From the NCBI RefSeq assembly GCF_009497155.1, contig NZ_WINI01000007.1, positions 627,137 to 691,136 on the forward strand: a stretch of 64,000 nucleotides of DNA. Reading direction: 5' to 3'. Below, piece by piece: positions 27,825 through 39,891 of this stretch (position 1 is its first letter; each line of letters opens with the position of its first letter). The position numbers and the translations under genes are program-made. This DNA comes from Glaciimonas soli (GTDB lineage: Bacteria > Pseudomonadota > Gammaproteobacteria > Burkholderiales > Burkholderiaceae_D). The notes beneath the pieces were generated by a model. That model was not told the origin of the DNA and made no database searches. It saw only the letters and a program-made list of their open reading frames with translations.

Positions 27825-28349
27825 ATGAGTATCTACCAATTAGGTGAACACGCCCCTGACATCGCCGCCACAGCCTATATTGCCGATACGGCAAGCATCA
27901 TCGGCAAAGTCAACATCGGTACAAATGCCAGCGTCTGGTTTGGTGCCACCATACGCGGTGATAACGAATTAATCACGGTTGGTCACAACAGCAATGTACA
28001 AGAAAACAGCGTGCTGCATACCGACATGGGTTTTCCACTGACGATAGGCGAGAATGTCACCATCGGCCATCAAGTCACATTACATGGCTGCACTATCGGC
28101 GATGGTGCATTGATTGGGATTCAGGCCGTAGTACTAAACGGTGCCAAAATTGGTAAGAATAGTTTGGTCGGTGCCGGCGCCTTGGTTACTGAAGGTAAGG
28201 AATTTCCCGATAACGCATTGATCATCGGCTCACCCGCAAAAGTAGCGCGCATGCTAACCGAGCAAGAAATTGCCGGGCTAGCACGTAACAGCCAACATTA
28301 TGTTGAAGCTGCGCAAACGTATAAAACACAACTCAAAAAAATAGCTTAA
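27825..28349 (+). CDS. Gamma carbonic anhydrase family protein
   Basis: A 174-residue left-handed beta-helix protein built of hexapeptide repeats (IGKVNIGTNASVWFGATIRGDNELITVGHNSNVQENSVLH). Zinc ligands are suggested by His66 in VLHTDMG and by the two histidines of IGHQVTLHGC. Family members hydrate CO2 or bind acyl-CoA; activity of this short YrdA-type form is often unproven. It is followed 14 bases later by hslO on the same strand, which suggests co-transcription. Confidence 0.9.
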   Translation: MSIYQLGEHAPDIAATAYIADTASIIGKVNIGTNASVWFGATIRGDNELITVGHNSNVQENSVLHTDMGFPLTIGENVTIGHQVTLHGCTIGDGALIGIQAVVLNGAKIGKNSLVGAGALVTEGKEFPDNALIIGSPAKVARMLTEQEIAGLARNSQHYVEAAQTYKTQLKKIA

Positions 28350-28363
28350 CAGCTACCTTCAAA

Positions 28364-29320
28364 ATGACTATCAAAGAAATAAACCCAGATGTAACTCACG
28401 ACAACCTGCAACGATTCATGGTGGAAAACGCTGCCGTACGGGGTGAGTTGGTCGAGCTCTCCAACACATGGCAGCACGTGCTGGCACGACGTAGCTATCC
28501 CAAAGCTGTCATCACATTTCTAGGTGAAATGCTGGCAGCATCGGCTTTGCTCACTGCGAACTTAAAATTCAACGGTGTCATCGTGATGCAAATTCACGGC
28601 GATGGCCCGGTGCGACTGTTAGTAGTTGAATGCGATGATAAATTGCAAATGCGCGCGACCGCAAAGCTTGCTCCAGATGCAGTGATCGCAGATGATGCGA
28701 CGTTAACGCAATTAGTTAATGTGAATGGCCATGGCCGGTTTGTCATCACGCTGGACCCTAGCGATAAAATGCCGGGACAACAAGCCTATCAAGGCATCGT
28801 TCCGCTTGACGGCGACAGTGTAGCGACCGTGATCGAAAATTACATGCTGCGCTCAGAACAACTCGACACCAAGCTATGGCTTGCGGCCAATGATCAAGTA
28901 TCACGCGGCCTGCTGTTGCAAAAACTACCCAATCATGGCGGCACCGAAGCGCCCGTAGATGATGCATTGGAAAACTGGCATCGCGTCACCATGCTGGGCG
29001 CAACTTTGCGCAATGAAGAAATGTTAGTCACGGATATTCAGACGTTGATGCGCCGTCTGTTTTGGGAGGAATCAATACGCGTTTTCGAACCACAGCACCC
29101 TACTTTTGTCTGCAACTGCACGCGTGAAAAAGTGGGCAATATGCTTAAGATGTTGGGGCAACATGAGATTAATGACGCATTGGTCGATGTAGAAAAACTG
29201 GCGGTTAATTGCGATTTTTGCGGACAACATTATGAATTCGACAAAGTCGATTGCGCACAATTGTTTGCTAGCGATGAACCTGTGGAAACCTTGATCGCGC
29301 CGGGCGATGTGAAACACTAA
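28364..29320 (+). CDS. hslO: Redox-regulated chaperone Hsp33
   Basis: A 318-residue cytoplasmic holdase switched on by oxidation. The N-terminal domain (about residues 15-190) includes LTANLKFNGVIVMQIHGDGPV. The C-terminal redox switch carries the zinc cysteines CNC near residue 246 and CDFC near 287 in the CxC...CxxC pattern. A further cysteine follows in FDKVDC. The protein is slightly longer than the E. coli form. It lies directly downstream of the gamma carbonic anhydrase gene. Confidence 0.95.
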   Translation: MTIKEINPDVTHDNLQRFMVENAAVRGELVELSNTWQHVLARRSYPKAVITFLGEMLAASALLTANLKFNGVIVMQIHGDGPVRLLVVECDDKLQMRATAKLAPDAVIADDATLTQLVNVNGHGRFVITLDPSDKMPGQQAYQGIVPLDGDSVATVIENYMLRSEQLDTKLWLAANDQVSRGLLLQKLPNHGGTEAPVDDALENWHRVTMLGATLRNEEMLVTDIQTLMRRLFWEESIRVFEPQHPTFVCNCTREKVGNMLKMLGQHEINDALVDVEKLAVNCDFCGQHYEFDKVDCAQLFASDEPVETLIAPGDVKH

Positions 29321-29377
29321 ACACACTAGTAGGATGGGTGTCGCTGCACTCCACCCATTCTACGATTAGGTACTTCG

Positions 29378-29827
29378 TTAATCTTTCACCATAATTTCTG
29401 AGGCCTGAATTGGTTTAGTCACATTTTTCACGCCAGCTTTATTCGCCACCTTGCCATCCTGCTTTGCGACCGGTTTCGGCGCTACCGCAGCGTCCACTTT
29501 ATCCAATAATTGCTGCGCTTCTTGCTTGTCGGCTGCCGATACTGTTTCCACATTATTTGGATCGAGTAACTGCACAAAAATTTCGTCTTTTTTGATCATT
29601 CCCAGCTCAGAGCGAGCGCGTTCTTCAATCGCACCAGTACCGTTTTTTAAGTCTTGTACTTCGGAGTTAAGCTTGGCATTGCGCAGGGCAAGTTCGTCAT
29701 TTTTTTCATGTGCGGCATGCACTTGTTGTGTCATGTCCGCTACTTTGAGCCAGCCGCCCTTGCCCAGCCACAGTGGGTATTGAATCAAGATCAGCAGGGC
29801 AGCAAGACAAATAGCGATGAGGCGCAT
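29378..29827 (-). CDS. ftsB: Cell division protein FtsB
   Basis: A bitopic division protein of 149 residues. It has a short cytoplasmic start, one transmembrane segment (about residues 3-22) and a periplasmic coiled coil ([51 protein letters not shown]). It links FtsL and FtsQ in the divisome. The C-terminal 50 residues, rich in Ala, Lys and Val, extend beyond the length of the E. coli protein. It is the last gene of the pyrG-kdsA-eno-ftsB group. Confidence 0.88.
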   Translation of the reverse strand: MRLIAICLAALLILIQYPLWLGKGGWLKVADMTQQVHAAHEKNDELALRNAKLNSEVQDLKNGTGAIEERARSELGMIKKDEIFVQLLDPNNVETVSAADKQEAQQLLDKVDAAVAPKPVAKQDGKVANKAGVKNVTKPIQASEIMVKD

Positions 29828-29940
29828 TAACTATCCAGATAGTGGTTTGAGATTAAACATCTTTCGGAACCGACTCTCAACAAACTGAGCCAACGATTTC
29901 GAAAAAAGTCTATTTTAAGTAAGATTTACGTATTATTCTG

Positions 29941-29988
29941 AAATTGCTACCATCCTTCCCGCAAACGCGGGAAGGATGGTAGCAATTT
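29941..29988. repeat. Perfect 22-base-pair inverted repeat between ftsB and eno
   Basis: Twenty-two bases at 29941-29962 pair without mismatch with 29967-29988 around an AAAC loop. The core, CCTTCCCGC-AAAC-GCGGGAAGG, resembles the CATTCCCGCG repeat family. On the plus strand it is followed by T residues and on the minus strand it is flanked by AATTTC. Confidence 0.9.
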
Positions 29989-30027
29989 TTCAAAGCTATT
30001 ATTTCGCATTACTTACAAGCCATGATA

Positions 30028-30072
30028 CAAAAAATCCGGCCAACGATTAAAAAATAATCACTGACCGGATTC
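30028..30072 (-). terminator. Terminator downstream of eno
   Basis: AATCCGG and CCGGATT form the outer stem, with a smaller GATTA/TAATC stem inside, and seven T residues follow on the minus strand. Transcription of ftsB beyond it would need readthrough or its own promoter. Confidence 0.75.
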
Positions 30073-30104
30073 TTACATATTACTTATTTTGCGTACAAGC
30101 TTGA

Positions 30105-31388
<1,284 letters not shown>

Positions 31389-31448
31389 TTATTTCTATCT
31401 CCGTAGTGATGACGAATAAAACCAAACTAAAATTTATGATCACACTCT

Positions 31449-31464
31449 ATCCCGCATGCGGGAC
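31449..31464. repeat. Short TCCCGC-AT-GCGGGA palindrome
   Basis: A compact member of the CCCGC palindrome family in the kdsA-eno spacer, upstream of eno on the minus strand. Confidence 0.45.
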
Positions 31465-31515
31465 AAAGAGAAAACAATCTCATTGCAGCAATAATGTACG
31501 CGAATAAAACAGCAA

Positions 31516-31539
31516 AGCCATCATTGCAAAATGATGGCT
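31516..31539 (-). terminator. Hairpin downstream of kdsA
   Basis: AGCCATCATT-GCAA-AATGATGGCT is a perfect 10-base-pair hairpin 12 bases after the kdsA stop. The T-tract on the minus strand is broken (TTTGCTGTTTTATT), so it may be a partial terminator within the operon. Confidence 0.55.
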
Positions 31540-31551
31540 GGCATATGGCTA

Positions 31552-32406
31552 TTACTTGAAATTACTTTCCAAAAATCCGTTCTTTTTGACCACGCGATCC
31601 AAATCTATCATAGTCGACAACAATTCCTTCATCCGTCCCAACGGCACCGCATTAGGGCCATCAGACATCGCTTCAGCCGGATTTGGATGTGTTTCCATAA
31701 ACACACCAGCAATCCCTACTGCAATTGCCGCACGTGCCAACACCGGAACGAATTCACGCTGACCGCCAGAAGTGCTACCTTGACCACCTGGCAATTGCAC
31801 TGAATGTGTGGCGTCGAACACTACCGGGCAACCGGTTTCGCGCATGATGGCGAGTGATCGCATGTCGGAAACCAAATTGTTATAACCAAACGAAGCACCA
31901 CGCTCACATGCCATAAAGTTATCTTCTGGCAGACCTGCAGCCTTCGCTGCAGCACGCGCTTTAGCAATCACGTTAGTCATATCATGCGGGGCTAAAAACT
32001 GCCCTTTTTTGATGTTGACCGGACGGCCGGATTGCGCGCAAGCGTTAATGAAATCCGTTTGACGACAAAGAAACGCAGGCGTCTGCAGCACATCAACCAC
32101 ACTGGAAACCGGTGCAATTTCATCGATTTCATGAATATCGGTCAACACCGGTACACCGATGGTTTTTTTGACGTCAGCCAGAATATCCAACCCCATTTCC
32201 ATGCCTAAGCCACGGAAAGAGCTACCGGATGAGCGGTTGGCTTTATCAAAAGACGACTTATAAATGAAGTTAATACCCAAAGCGCTGGTAATTTCCTTCA
32301 ATTGACCAGCGGTGTCCAATGCCATTTGGCGTGATTCAATCACGCAAGGACCGGCGATCAAGAAAAATGGATGTTCTAAACCGATATCAAAGCCGCAAAG
32401 TTTCAT
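31552..32406 (-). CDS. kdsA: 3-deoxy-8-phosphooctulonate synthase (KDO-8-phosphate synthase)
   Basis: Condenses arabinose 5-phosphate and phosphoenolpyruvate to KDO 8-phosphate for lipopolysaccharide inner core. The 284-residue TIM-barrel protein shows IAGPCVIES at about residues 18-26, [16 protein letters not shown], and [11 protein letters not shown]. It starts 13 bases after pyrG on the same strand with a GAGGAG ribosome site. The conserved order pyrG-kdsA-eno is seen in many proteobacteria. Confidence 0.96.
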   Translation of the reverse strand: MKLCGFDIGLEHPFFLIAGPCVIESRQMALDTAGQLKEITSALGINFIYKSSFDKANRSSGSSFRGLGMEMGLDILADVKKTIGVPVLTDIHEIDEIAPVSSVVDVLQTPAFLCRQTDFINACAQSGRPVNIKKGQFLAPHDMTNVIAKARAAAKAAGLPEDNFMACERGASFGYNNLVSDMRSLAIMRETGCPVVFDATHSVQLPGGQGSTSGGQREFVPVLARAAIAVGIAGVFMETHPNPAEAMSDGPNAVPLGRMKELLSTMIDLDRVVKKNGFLESNFK

Positions 32407-32419
32407 GGTTGTGCTCCTC

Positions 32420-34420
<2,001 letters not shown>

Positions 34421-35833
34421 ATGAGCAATCTTTTCAGCGACCTTGAAGGCGACGACGGCATTCCTGGCGCGCAACGACGTTTGGCGATTATCGTCATGGT
34501 TTTGGGTACCTCCATGACAGTGTTGGATGGCTCCATTGTCAATGTCGCCTTACCGATGATTGCACGCGATTTGCAAGTTGATCCTTCGGCGGCAGTCTGG
34601 ATTGCCAATGCCTATATGCTGGCCGGTGCGATGACCATCGTGGCTTTTGCATCTCTGGGCGAAATTATTGGTTTCCGGCGTTTGTATATTGGTGGTTTTG
34701 CGCTGTTTACGGTGACATCGCTGGGTTGTGCACTGTCGCCTAACCTGATGACACTGAACATTTTCCGCTTCTTTCAAGGCTTGGGTGCCGCCGCAGCAAT
34801 GTGTATCGGGCCGGCGCTGTATCGCACTATCTTTCCAACCCGATTGCTGGGGGCTGCGCTGGGTGTGAATGCTACTGTGGTCGCGTCTTCTCTTGCTGCC
34901 GGACCGGCCATTGGTGGCGCTATATTGGCTGTGGCTGATTGGCCATGGCTGTTTGCAGTGAATGTGCCAATTGGCATTTTTACCTTGATTTTGGCGCGCA
35001 AGGCCTTGCCGCATGATCGTGGTCGTGGCGGCAAATTCGACGTGATGGGGGCACTGTTGTCGGCGACAGCCATGGCTGCCATCATTTTTGCCATCGACGG
35101 CATATCTGATCAGCACAATAGGGAAAAAGAATGGGCTTTTGTCGGTATCGCGCTGATCGCCACCCTGCTTTTCATCTGGCGTCAGCAACGTGCCGCGGCG
35201 CCTTTGCTGCCCTTAGATATTTTTCATTCCAAACGTTTTTCGATGTCAGTCATCACCTCGTTATGCTCTTTCACTGGGCAAGGTATTGCCTTTATCGCTT
35301 TGCCATTCTTGTTTCAAGGCGCTTACGGTTTCAGCCCTTTGATGTCGGCTGCATTATTCACGCCATGGCCGGTTGCCATAGCCATCGTTGCACCGATTGC
35401 CGGGCGCATGGCCGACCGCCACCCGGCAGCAATATTGTCGACCAGCGGTTTGGCCGTATACGCCATAGGTTTGGCACTTCTCGCCTGTCTTGGCGATCAT
35501 GCTTCGGTCACTGATATTTTGTGGCGCGCTTTTATTTGCGGAATTGGCTTTGGCTTCTTCCAAAGCCCAAACAACCGTGAAATGCTAAGCAGCGCACCTC
35601 GCAACCGCAGCGGCACAGCTTCTGGCGTGCTGGCAATTATCCGCACTTTTGGCCAATCGATGGGAGCATCATTAGTGGCGATTTTATTAGCATTTGCTGG
35701 CGTTAGTCATGCCGCAAATAGTGCTGCGGCGATTGATGCCAGCGCAGTGCATATCGCGCTATGGGTGGCTGCAGGCGTGGCGTTGTTGGCGACAATAGTG
35801 AGTGGGCTACGGATACAACGACAAAAGAGTTAG
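34421..35833 (+). CDS. MFS transporter, DHA2 (EmrB/QacA-like, 14 TMS) drug efflux family
   Basis: An inner-membrane proton antiporter of about 470 residues with some 14 hydrophobic segments. Motif D1, LDGSIVNVALPMIARDL, motif A-like GEIIGFRRLYIGG and motif C-like ASSLAAGPAIGGAIL are in place, as in EmrB relatives. The frame is open from 34370, but the methionine at 34421 (MSNLFSDLEGDD) resembles the usual start. No adaptor gene is adjacent, so it may work alone or with an unlinked EmrA. Substrate unknown. Confidence 0.85.
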   Translation: MSNLFSDLEGDDGIPGAQRRLAIIVMVLGTSMTVLDGSIVNVALPMIARDLQVDPSAAVWIANAYMLAGAMTIVAFASLGEIIGFRRLYIGGFALFTVTSLGCALSPNLMTLNIFRFFQGLGAAAAMCIGPALYRTIFPTRLLGAALGVNATVVASSLAAGPAIGGAILAVADWPWLFAVNVPIGIFTLILARKALPHDRGRGGKFDVMGALLSATAMAAIIFAIDGISDQHNREKEWAFVGIALIATLLFIWRQQRAAAPLLPLDIFHSKRFSMSVITSLCSFTGQGIAFIALPFLFQGAYGFSPLMSAALFTPWPVAIAIVAPIAGRMADRHPAAILSTSGLAVYAIGLALLACLGDHASVTDILWRAFICGIGFGFFQSPNNREMLSSAPRNRSGTASGVLAIIRTFGQSMGASLVAILLAFAGVSHAANSAAAIDASAVHIALWVAAGVALLATIVSGLRIQRQKS

Positions 35834-35950
35834 GCCTAGAAAAGTTGTTTTCCATCAGTCGCCATATAACGTATTTCAGCACCGCCAGAGCTGTTGCTTT
35901 TGACGTTGATTTTGAATTTCGCATTGGACGTTGCCAAATGTGACGACTGT

Positions 35951-36140
35951 CATTCGGGAATTATAGGAAGACATGTTTGAGCCGCAGGCGAGTTGGTCTT
36001 TCCTCCCGAATGCTAGCCGTAATTTGGGGATCACTCGTCAAAGACGAGTGACGGCTTTGGCAGGAGCAGTGCTCCTGCCCTTCTTTTGCTTACTTTTCTT
36101 GGCGAAGCAAGAAAAGTAAGCAGCTGTCGGGCTACCCCCG
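35951..36140. repeat. Mosaic of five consecutive hairpins
   Basis: The stems in order are: CATTCGGGA/TCCCGAATG (35951-36012), enclosing GGAAGAC/GTCTTTCC; AGCCGT/ACGGCT enclosing TCACTCGTC/GACGAGTGA (36015-36056); GGCAGGAGCA/TGCTCCTGCC (36059-36079); GCTTACTTTTCTTG/CAAGAAAAGTAAGC (about 36088-36122); and TGTCGGG/CCCCGACA (36125-36143). The fourth is a repeat I recognise from many Burkholderiales genomes. The whole block fills most of the 390-base gap between the MFS gene and folE; no gene is seen in it. Confidence 0.75.
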
Positions 36141-36223
36141 ACACAGTAGCCACTACGGAGTGATGCTCCAATCAAGATCACTTATCTGAATAGCAATAAA
36201 ACTAGATATATCCAATAAAAATA

Positions 36224-36856
36224 TCACCGCCCAATCGCATGCAAAAACTCAACCCGCGCCTGCGCATTATGCTCAAATTCACCAACGTAACACTGAGTGA
36301 CAACCCGCTCATCTCCACGTCGATTCTCACCCATCAATAGACACAACTGCTCCGCCTCAATCAGACAAGCCGCACCACGTGCCTCTCCGTGCGTCATCAA
36401 AATATTAGCAATATCATTAGTCATCCACTCTTGATAAGTGTAACGATGACCGATTGCATCAATCATGCGGGCAATCCGGCCAAATCCATGCAAACGCCCG
36501 CCAGGTAAATAAGCCACATGCGCCACACCACGAAACGGCAACAAATGATGCGGGCAAACCCCATGTACTGCCATACTCCGTATCACCACCATATCGCGAC
36601 GGGTATCTTCAAAACCGGTGCCAAGCGCCTCTGCAGGATCAACCTCATAACCGTCAAGCAACCGCGTTTGCCACAACTCACGCACCCGTTGTGCCGTCTT
36701 TCCGGTATGCGCCGGATCGATTTCCAAGCCGCTGGCCTCAAGCATATTGGTGACTGCGTTCTCGAACGCTATAGCGTCAAATGGGCGCACACGCCGGATA
36801 CCGATTTGCGCTGATTCAGAATTGCAATGCTGGTGATCATGATCCGTCGAGGACAT
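36224..36856 (-). CDS. folE: GTP cyclohydrolase I
   Basis: Converts GTP to 7,8-dihydroneopterin triphosphate, the entry to folate and pterin synthesis. A 210-residue protein with the zinc ligands preserved: Cys101 and His104 in HGVCPHHLLPFRGVAHVAYLP, and Cys172 in AEQLCLLMGE. The body is divergent from the common enzyme, for example GQ is absent and YTYQEWMTNDIANILM replaces the usual RLQVQERLT. A histidine-rich N-terminus (DHDHQH) is present. It may be a second, specialised paralogue, for instance for low-zinc or pterin cofactor needs. Divergent from the RND operon. Confidence 0.87.
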   Translation of the reverse strand: MSSTDHDHQHCNSESAQIGIRRVRPFDAIAFENAVTNMLEASGLEIDPAHTGKTAQRVRELWQTRLLDGYEVDPAEALGTGFEDTRRDMVVIRSMAVHGVCPHHLLPFRGVAHVAYLPGGRLHGFGRIARMIDAIGHRYTYQEWMTNDIANILMTHGEARGAACLIEAEQLCLLMGENRRGDERVVTQCYVGEFEHNAQARVEFLHAIGR

Positions 36857-36996
36857 ACCTTATTCCTTAGATGTGGCACGATTTTTCATGCCGGTTATTT
36901 CATGCCGATTACATAATAGGTTAACCGATTATTGAATCACTACCCAAATTACTACCGGAGTTTAGGTTTGCAGTTGTCAAAAGAGTTCAGGGAATC

Positions 36997-37010
36997 TGAC
37001 AGATTTGTCA
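36997..37010 (+). promoter_or_regulatory. CusR/CopR-type response regulator box upstream of the RND operon
   Basis: TGACAGATTTGTCA matches the CusR box core TGACAANNTTGTCA at all but one position and lies in a longer palindrome CTGACA-GATT-TGTCAG. It is 41 bases before the first gene of an operon that ends with an OmpR-type regulator of the CusR/IrlR group. It is a likely autoregulatory site. Confidence 0.6.
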
Positions 37011-37050
37011 GTTTCAAGACAGCAAGCCGTCCCCGATGGAGGACTACAGT

Positions 37051-38607
37051 ATGGAGGTAAAATTTACTCTCCTATTGTCCATGACATCCTCCAAATCTCC
37101 CCCTTTGCTTAATCTTCGGCTGACGGCTGTCGCCGCCGCTGTTTCAGTAATTTCATTATTAGCGGGCTGCGCAGTTGGGCCGGACTATGCGCGACCAAAA
37201 ATGGACATGCCAACGGCATTTAAAGAAACCGGCCTCAAGGAAAACCAATCGTGGAAAACTGCGACGCCACAACAGATTAATGCCGATCACCGTTGGTGGG
37301 AAATTTACGGCGACAGCACACTCAACAATTTGATTGAACAAGCGAATCAGGCTAACCAGAGCATTCAACTGGCTGAAGCACAGTATCGCCAGGCACAGGC
37401 GGTAGCGAATGAAGCACGCGCTGGTTTGTGGCCGACACTGGGTGTAAACGCTGGGGCCGGACGAGCACTTACTAATTCTAACGGCATTAAGCTAGGCAAT
37501 TACTACGACATTGCGGCTAATGCAAGCTGGGAGCCCGATATCTGGGGTGGCGTCAGACGTGCCGTTGAGTCCGGCCAGGCAGGTAGCCAAGCCAGTGCAG
37601 CTGATTTAGCCGCAGCGCGCTTGAGCATTCAAACCACGCTGGCCCAAGATTATTTGCAACTGCGGATTACTGACCAGCTAAAACAACTTTACGCAGACAC
37701 CATCACTGCCTATACCCGCTCGCTAAAACTGACGCAATCTCAATACAACGCAGGTGTCGCTCTGCGTTCCGATGTGGCGCAAGCAGAAACGCAATTGAAA
37801 TCGACAGAAGCGCAAGCCATCGATCTGGATGCCCAACGCCGTCAATTGGAACATGCGATTGCCATCCTGGTAGGTAAAACACCGGCAGCGTTTTCCATAC
37901 CCGCAGAAGCATCGGCAGATACCGCAACTTTACAACTGGCCGCGCATTTACCCGCCATCCCAACCGGCTTGCCTTCTGAACTGCTGGAGCGTCGCCCCGA
38001 TGTCGCTGCTGCAGAACGCCGTGTAGCACTTGCCAATGCCAATGTCGGCGTTGCCAAAGCAGCGTTTTTCCCATCGCTGATGCTAAACGTCAGCGGCGGT
38101 TTTGATGCTGGCAGTTTGGCGCAATGGTTTGCCGTACCTAGTCGCGTCTGGTCGCTCGGCCCTGCCCTGGCACAAACCATTTTCGATGGCGGTCTGCGGC
38201 GCGCGCAAAGTGCGCAAGCCATTGCTGCTTATGATGCTTCGGTCGCGCAATACAAACAAACCGTGCTGAGCAGTTTCCAGGATGTAGAAGATAACCTGGC
38301 GTTGTTGCATGTTCTCGATCAGGAAACTACGGTGCAAGATCAGGCGGTCACGGCAGCACAATTATCTGAACGACTGGCGCTGGCGCAATACAACGCCGGC
38401 ACCAGTCTCTATTTGAATGTCGCTACTGCGCAAGCGCTTTCATTAAGCAATCAACGCACTGCAGTGCAATTACGCGGCCGCCAACTGGTGGCTAGTGTGG
38501 CGTTGGTCAAAGCGATAGGCGGCGGTTGGGATGCCGCTGAGCTGGATAAAACACCCACAGTTAGCGCCGATAGTAAAAATAGCCAAACGACAGCAATTGC
38601 TCACTAA
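37051..38607 (+). CDS. RND efflux outer membrane lipoprotein, NodT/OprM family
   Basis: The outer membrane channel of a tripartite pump, about 518 residues. ATG 37051 has GGAGG seven bases upstream; ATG 37081 (MTSSKSPPLL) would give a more typical signal length. The lipobox is LLAGCAVGPDYARP. Two OEP repeats follow (about residues 75-290 and 300-495), with typical NQSIQLAEAQYRQAQAVANEARAGLWPTLGV and LLERRPDVAAAERRVALANANVGVAKAAFFPSL. It heads the five-gene efflux operon behind the CusR-type box. Confidence 0.9.
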   Translation: MEVKFTLLLSMTSSKSPPLLNLRLTAVAAAVSVISLLAGCAVGPDYARPKMDMPTAFKETGLKENQSWKTATPQQINADHRWWEIYGDSTLNNLIEQANQANQSIQLAEAQYRQAQAVANEARAGLWPTLGVNAGAGRALTNSNGIKLGNYYDIAANASWEPDIWGGVRRAVESGQAGSQASAADLAAARLSIQTTLAQDYLQLRITDQLKQLYADTITAYTRSLKLTQSQYNAGVALRSDVAQAETQLKSTEAQAIDLDAQRRQLEHAIAILVGKTPAAFSIPAEASADTATLQLAAHLPAIPTGLPSELLERRPDVAAAERRVALANANVGVAKAAFFPSLMLNVSGGFDAGSLAQWFAVPSRVWSLGPALAQTIFDGGLRRAQSAQAIAAYDASVAQYKQTVLSSFQDVEDNLALLHVLDQETTVQDQAVTAAQLSERLALAQYNAGTSLYLNVATAQALSLSNQRTAVQLRGRQLVASVALVKAIGGGWDAAELDKTPTVSADSKNSQTTAIAH

Positions 38608-38628
38608 AACTGCAAACACATTTCCATT

Positions 38629-39891
38629 ATGACTAACAATAATTCCACCTCATTGCCCCCACGTCGCTCGAATCTACTGATTAGCGCTGCCATCATCGTA
38701 TTGATCGGCGCTGCTGTATGGGTTTATAAACATGAAACTGCAAGCGCTCCGGCGAAAACCCCGGATGCACCGGTAGAAATTACCAGCGTTTTAGTCAAAC
38801 AACAGGATGTGCCGCGCTACCTCACTGGCGTCGGTACAGTCACCAGCAATGCCAGCGTCACCGTTAGAACCCGCATTGATGGACAACTCGACAAGGTTGG
38901 CTTCGTAGAAGGTCAAGATGTTAAAGCCGGACAATTGCTAGCGCAAATTGATCCACGCGCTTTACAAGCGCAACTGGCACAAGCCGAAGCGCAAAAGGCC
39001 AAAGATCAGGCTTCGTTGATGAACGCCAAAATTGATTTGCAGCGCTACATCTCACTACGTCAACAAGACGCAGCGACCCAACAAACATTAGATACACAAA
39101 AATCTCTGGTAGCACAATTGGATGCTGCCGTTAAAACCGACGATGCGCAAATTCAATATGCCAAAGTGCAGTTGGACTATACCCACATCACTGCGCCAAT
39201 TAGTGGCCGCGTCGGTGCACGTCTGGTTGATCCGGGCAATATCGTGCATGCCGCCGACGCCAATGGTTTGGTCGTCATCAATCAAATCGATCCGATCGCC
39301 GTCGTGTTCACACTCCCGGAAGATAATTTCCAAGACATCAATAAAGCACTGCATGCATCATCACAACCACTGAGCGTTGGTGCTTTTGATCGTGATAGTA
39401 ATGCTGCGTTAGCGACTGGCCAATTAGTGTTATTGAACAATCAAATCGACACCACCAACGGCACCGTGCAACTTAAAGCAAAATACCAAAACCCGACGCA
39501 CGTACTGTGGCCGGGACAGTACGTCAATGCGCGCCTGCAATTGAGCGACTTGCCACAAGCACTGACGGTGCCTGCCGCAGTCGTCCAGCGTGGACAAGAT
39601 GGCACATATGTCTATGTCGTTAACGCGGATAACACGGTCAAAGACCAAGCCGTCCATGTCGTTCAGATTCAAGATGGTATTGCTGCCATCGATCAGGGAT
39701 TGAGCGCTGGTCAGCGTGTAGTATTAGACGGTCAATACAAATTGAAACCAGGCGCAACGATAGTTGAGCATGCAGATAACTCTGAACATGCTGTAGACCA
39801 TTCAAAACTCACCGCCGATGACGCCGTAGTTAGTACAACTGCCAATCAAACAGCGACTGCTAACAAGGCTGTAAGCGGAGCGGCTAAATGA
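38629..39891 (+). CDS. RND efflux periplasmic adaptor (membrane fusion protein), MdtA-like
   Basis: A 420-residue inner-membrane anchored adaptor with one N-terminal transmembrane helix (about residues 15-32). It shows the lipoyl halves (VTVRTRIDGQLDKVGFVEGQDVKAGQLLAQID), an alpha-helical hairpin, and the beta-barrel part (YTHITAPISGRVGARLVDPGNIVHAADANGLVVINQIDPIAVVFTLPE). The tail after about residue 375 is low-complexity and rich in Ala, Thr and Asp. It overlaps the permease gene by four bases (ATGA). Confidence 0.9.
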   Translation: MTNNNSTSLPPRRSNLLISAAIIVLIGAAVWVYKHETASAPAKTPDAPVEITSVLVKQQDVPRYLTGVGTVTSNASVTVRTRIDGQLDKVGFVEGQDVKAGQLLAQIDPRALQAQLAQAEAQKAKDQASLMNAKIDLQRYISLRQQDAATQQTLDTQKSLVAQLDAAVKTDDAQIQYAKVQLDYTHITAPISGRVGARLVDPGNIVHAADANGLVVINQIDPIAVVFTLPEDNFQDINKALHASSQPLSVGAFDRDSNAALATGQLVLLNNQIDTTNGTVQLKAKYQNPTHVLWPGQYVNARLQLSDLPQALTVPAAVVQRGQDGTYVYVVNADNTVKDQAVHVVQIQDGIAAIDQGLSAGQRVVLDGQYKLKPGATIVEHADNSEHAVDHSKLTADDAVVSTTANQTATANKAVSGAAK

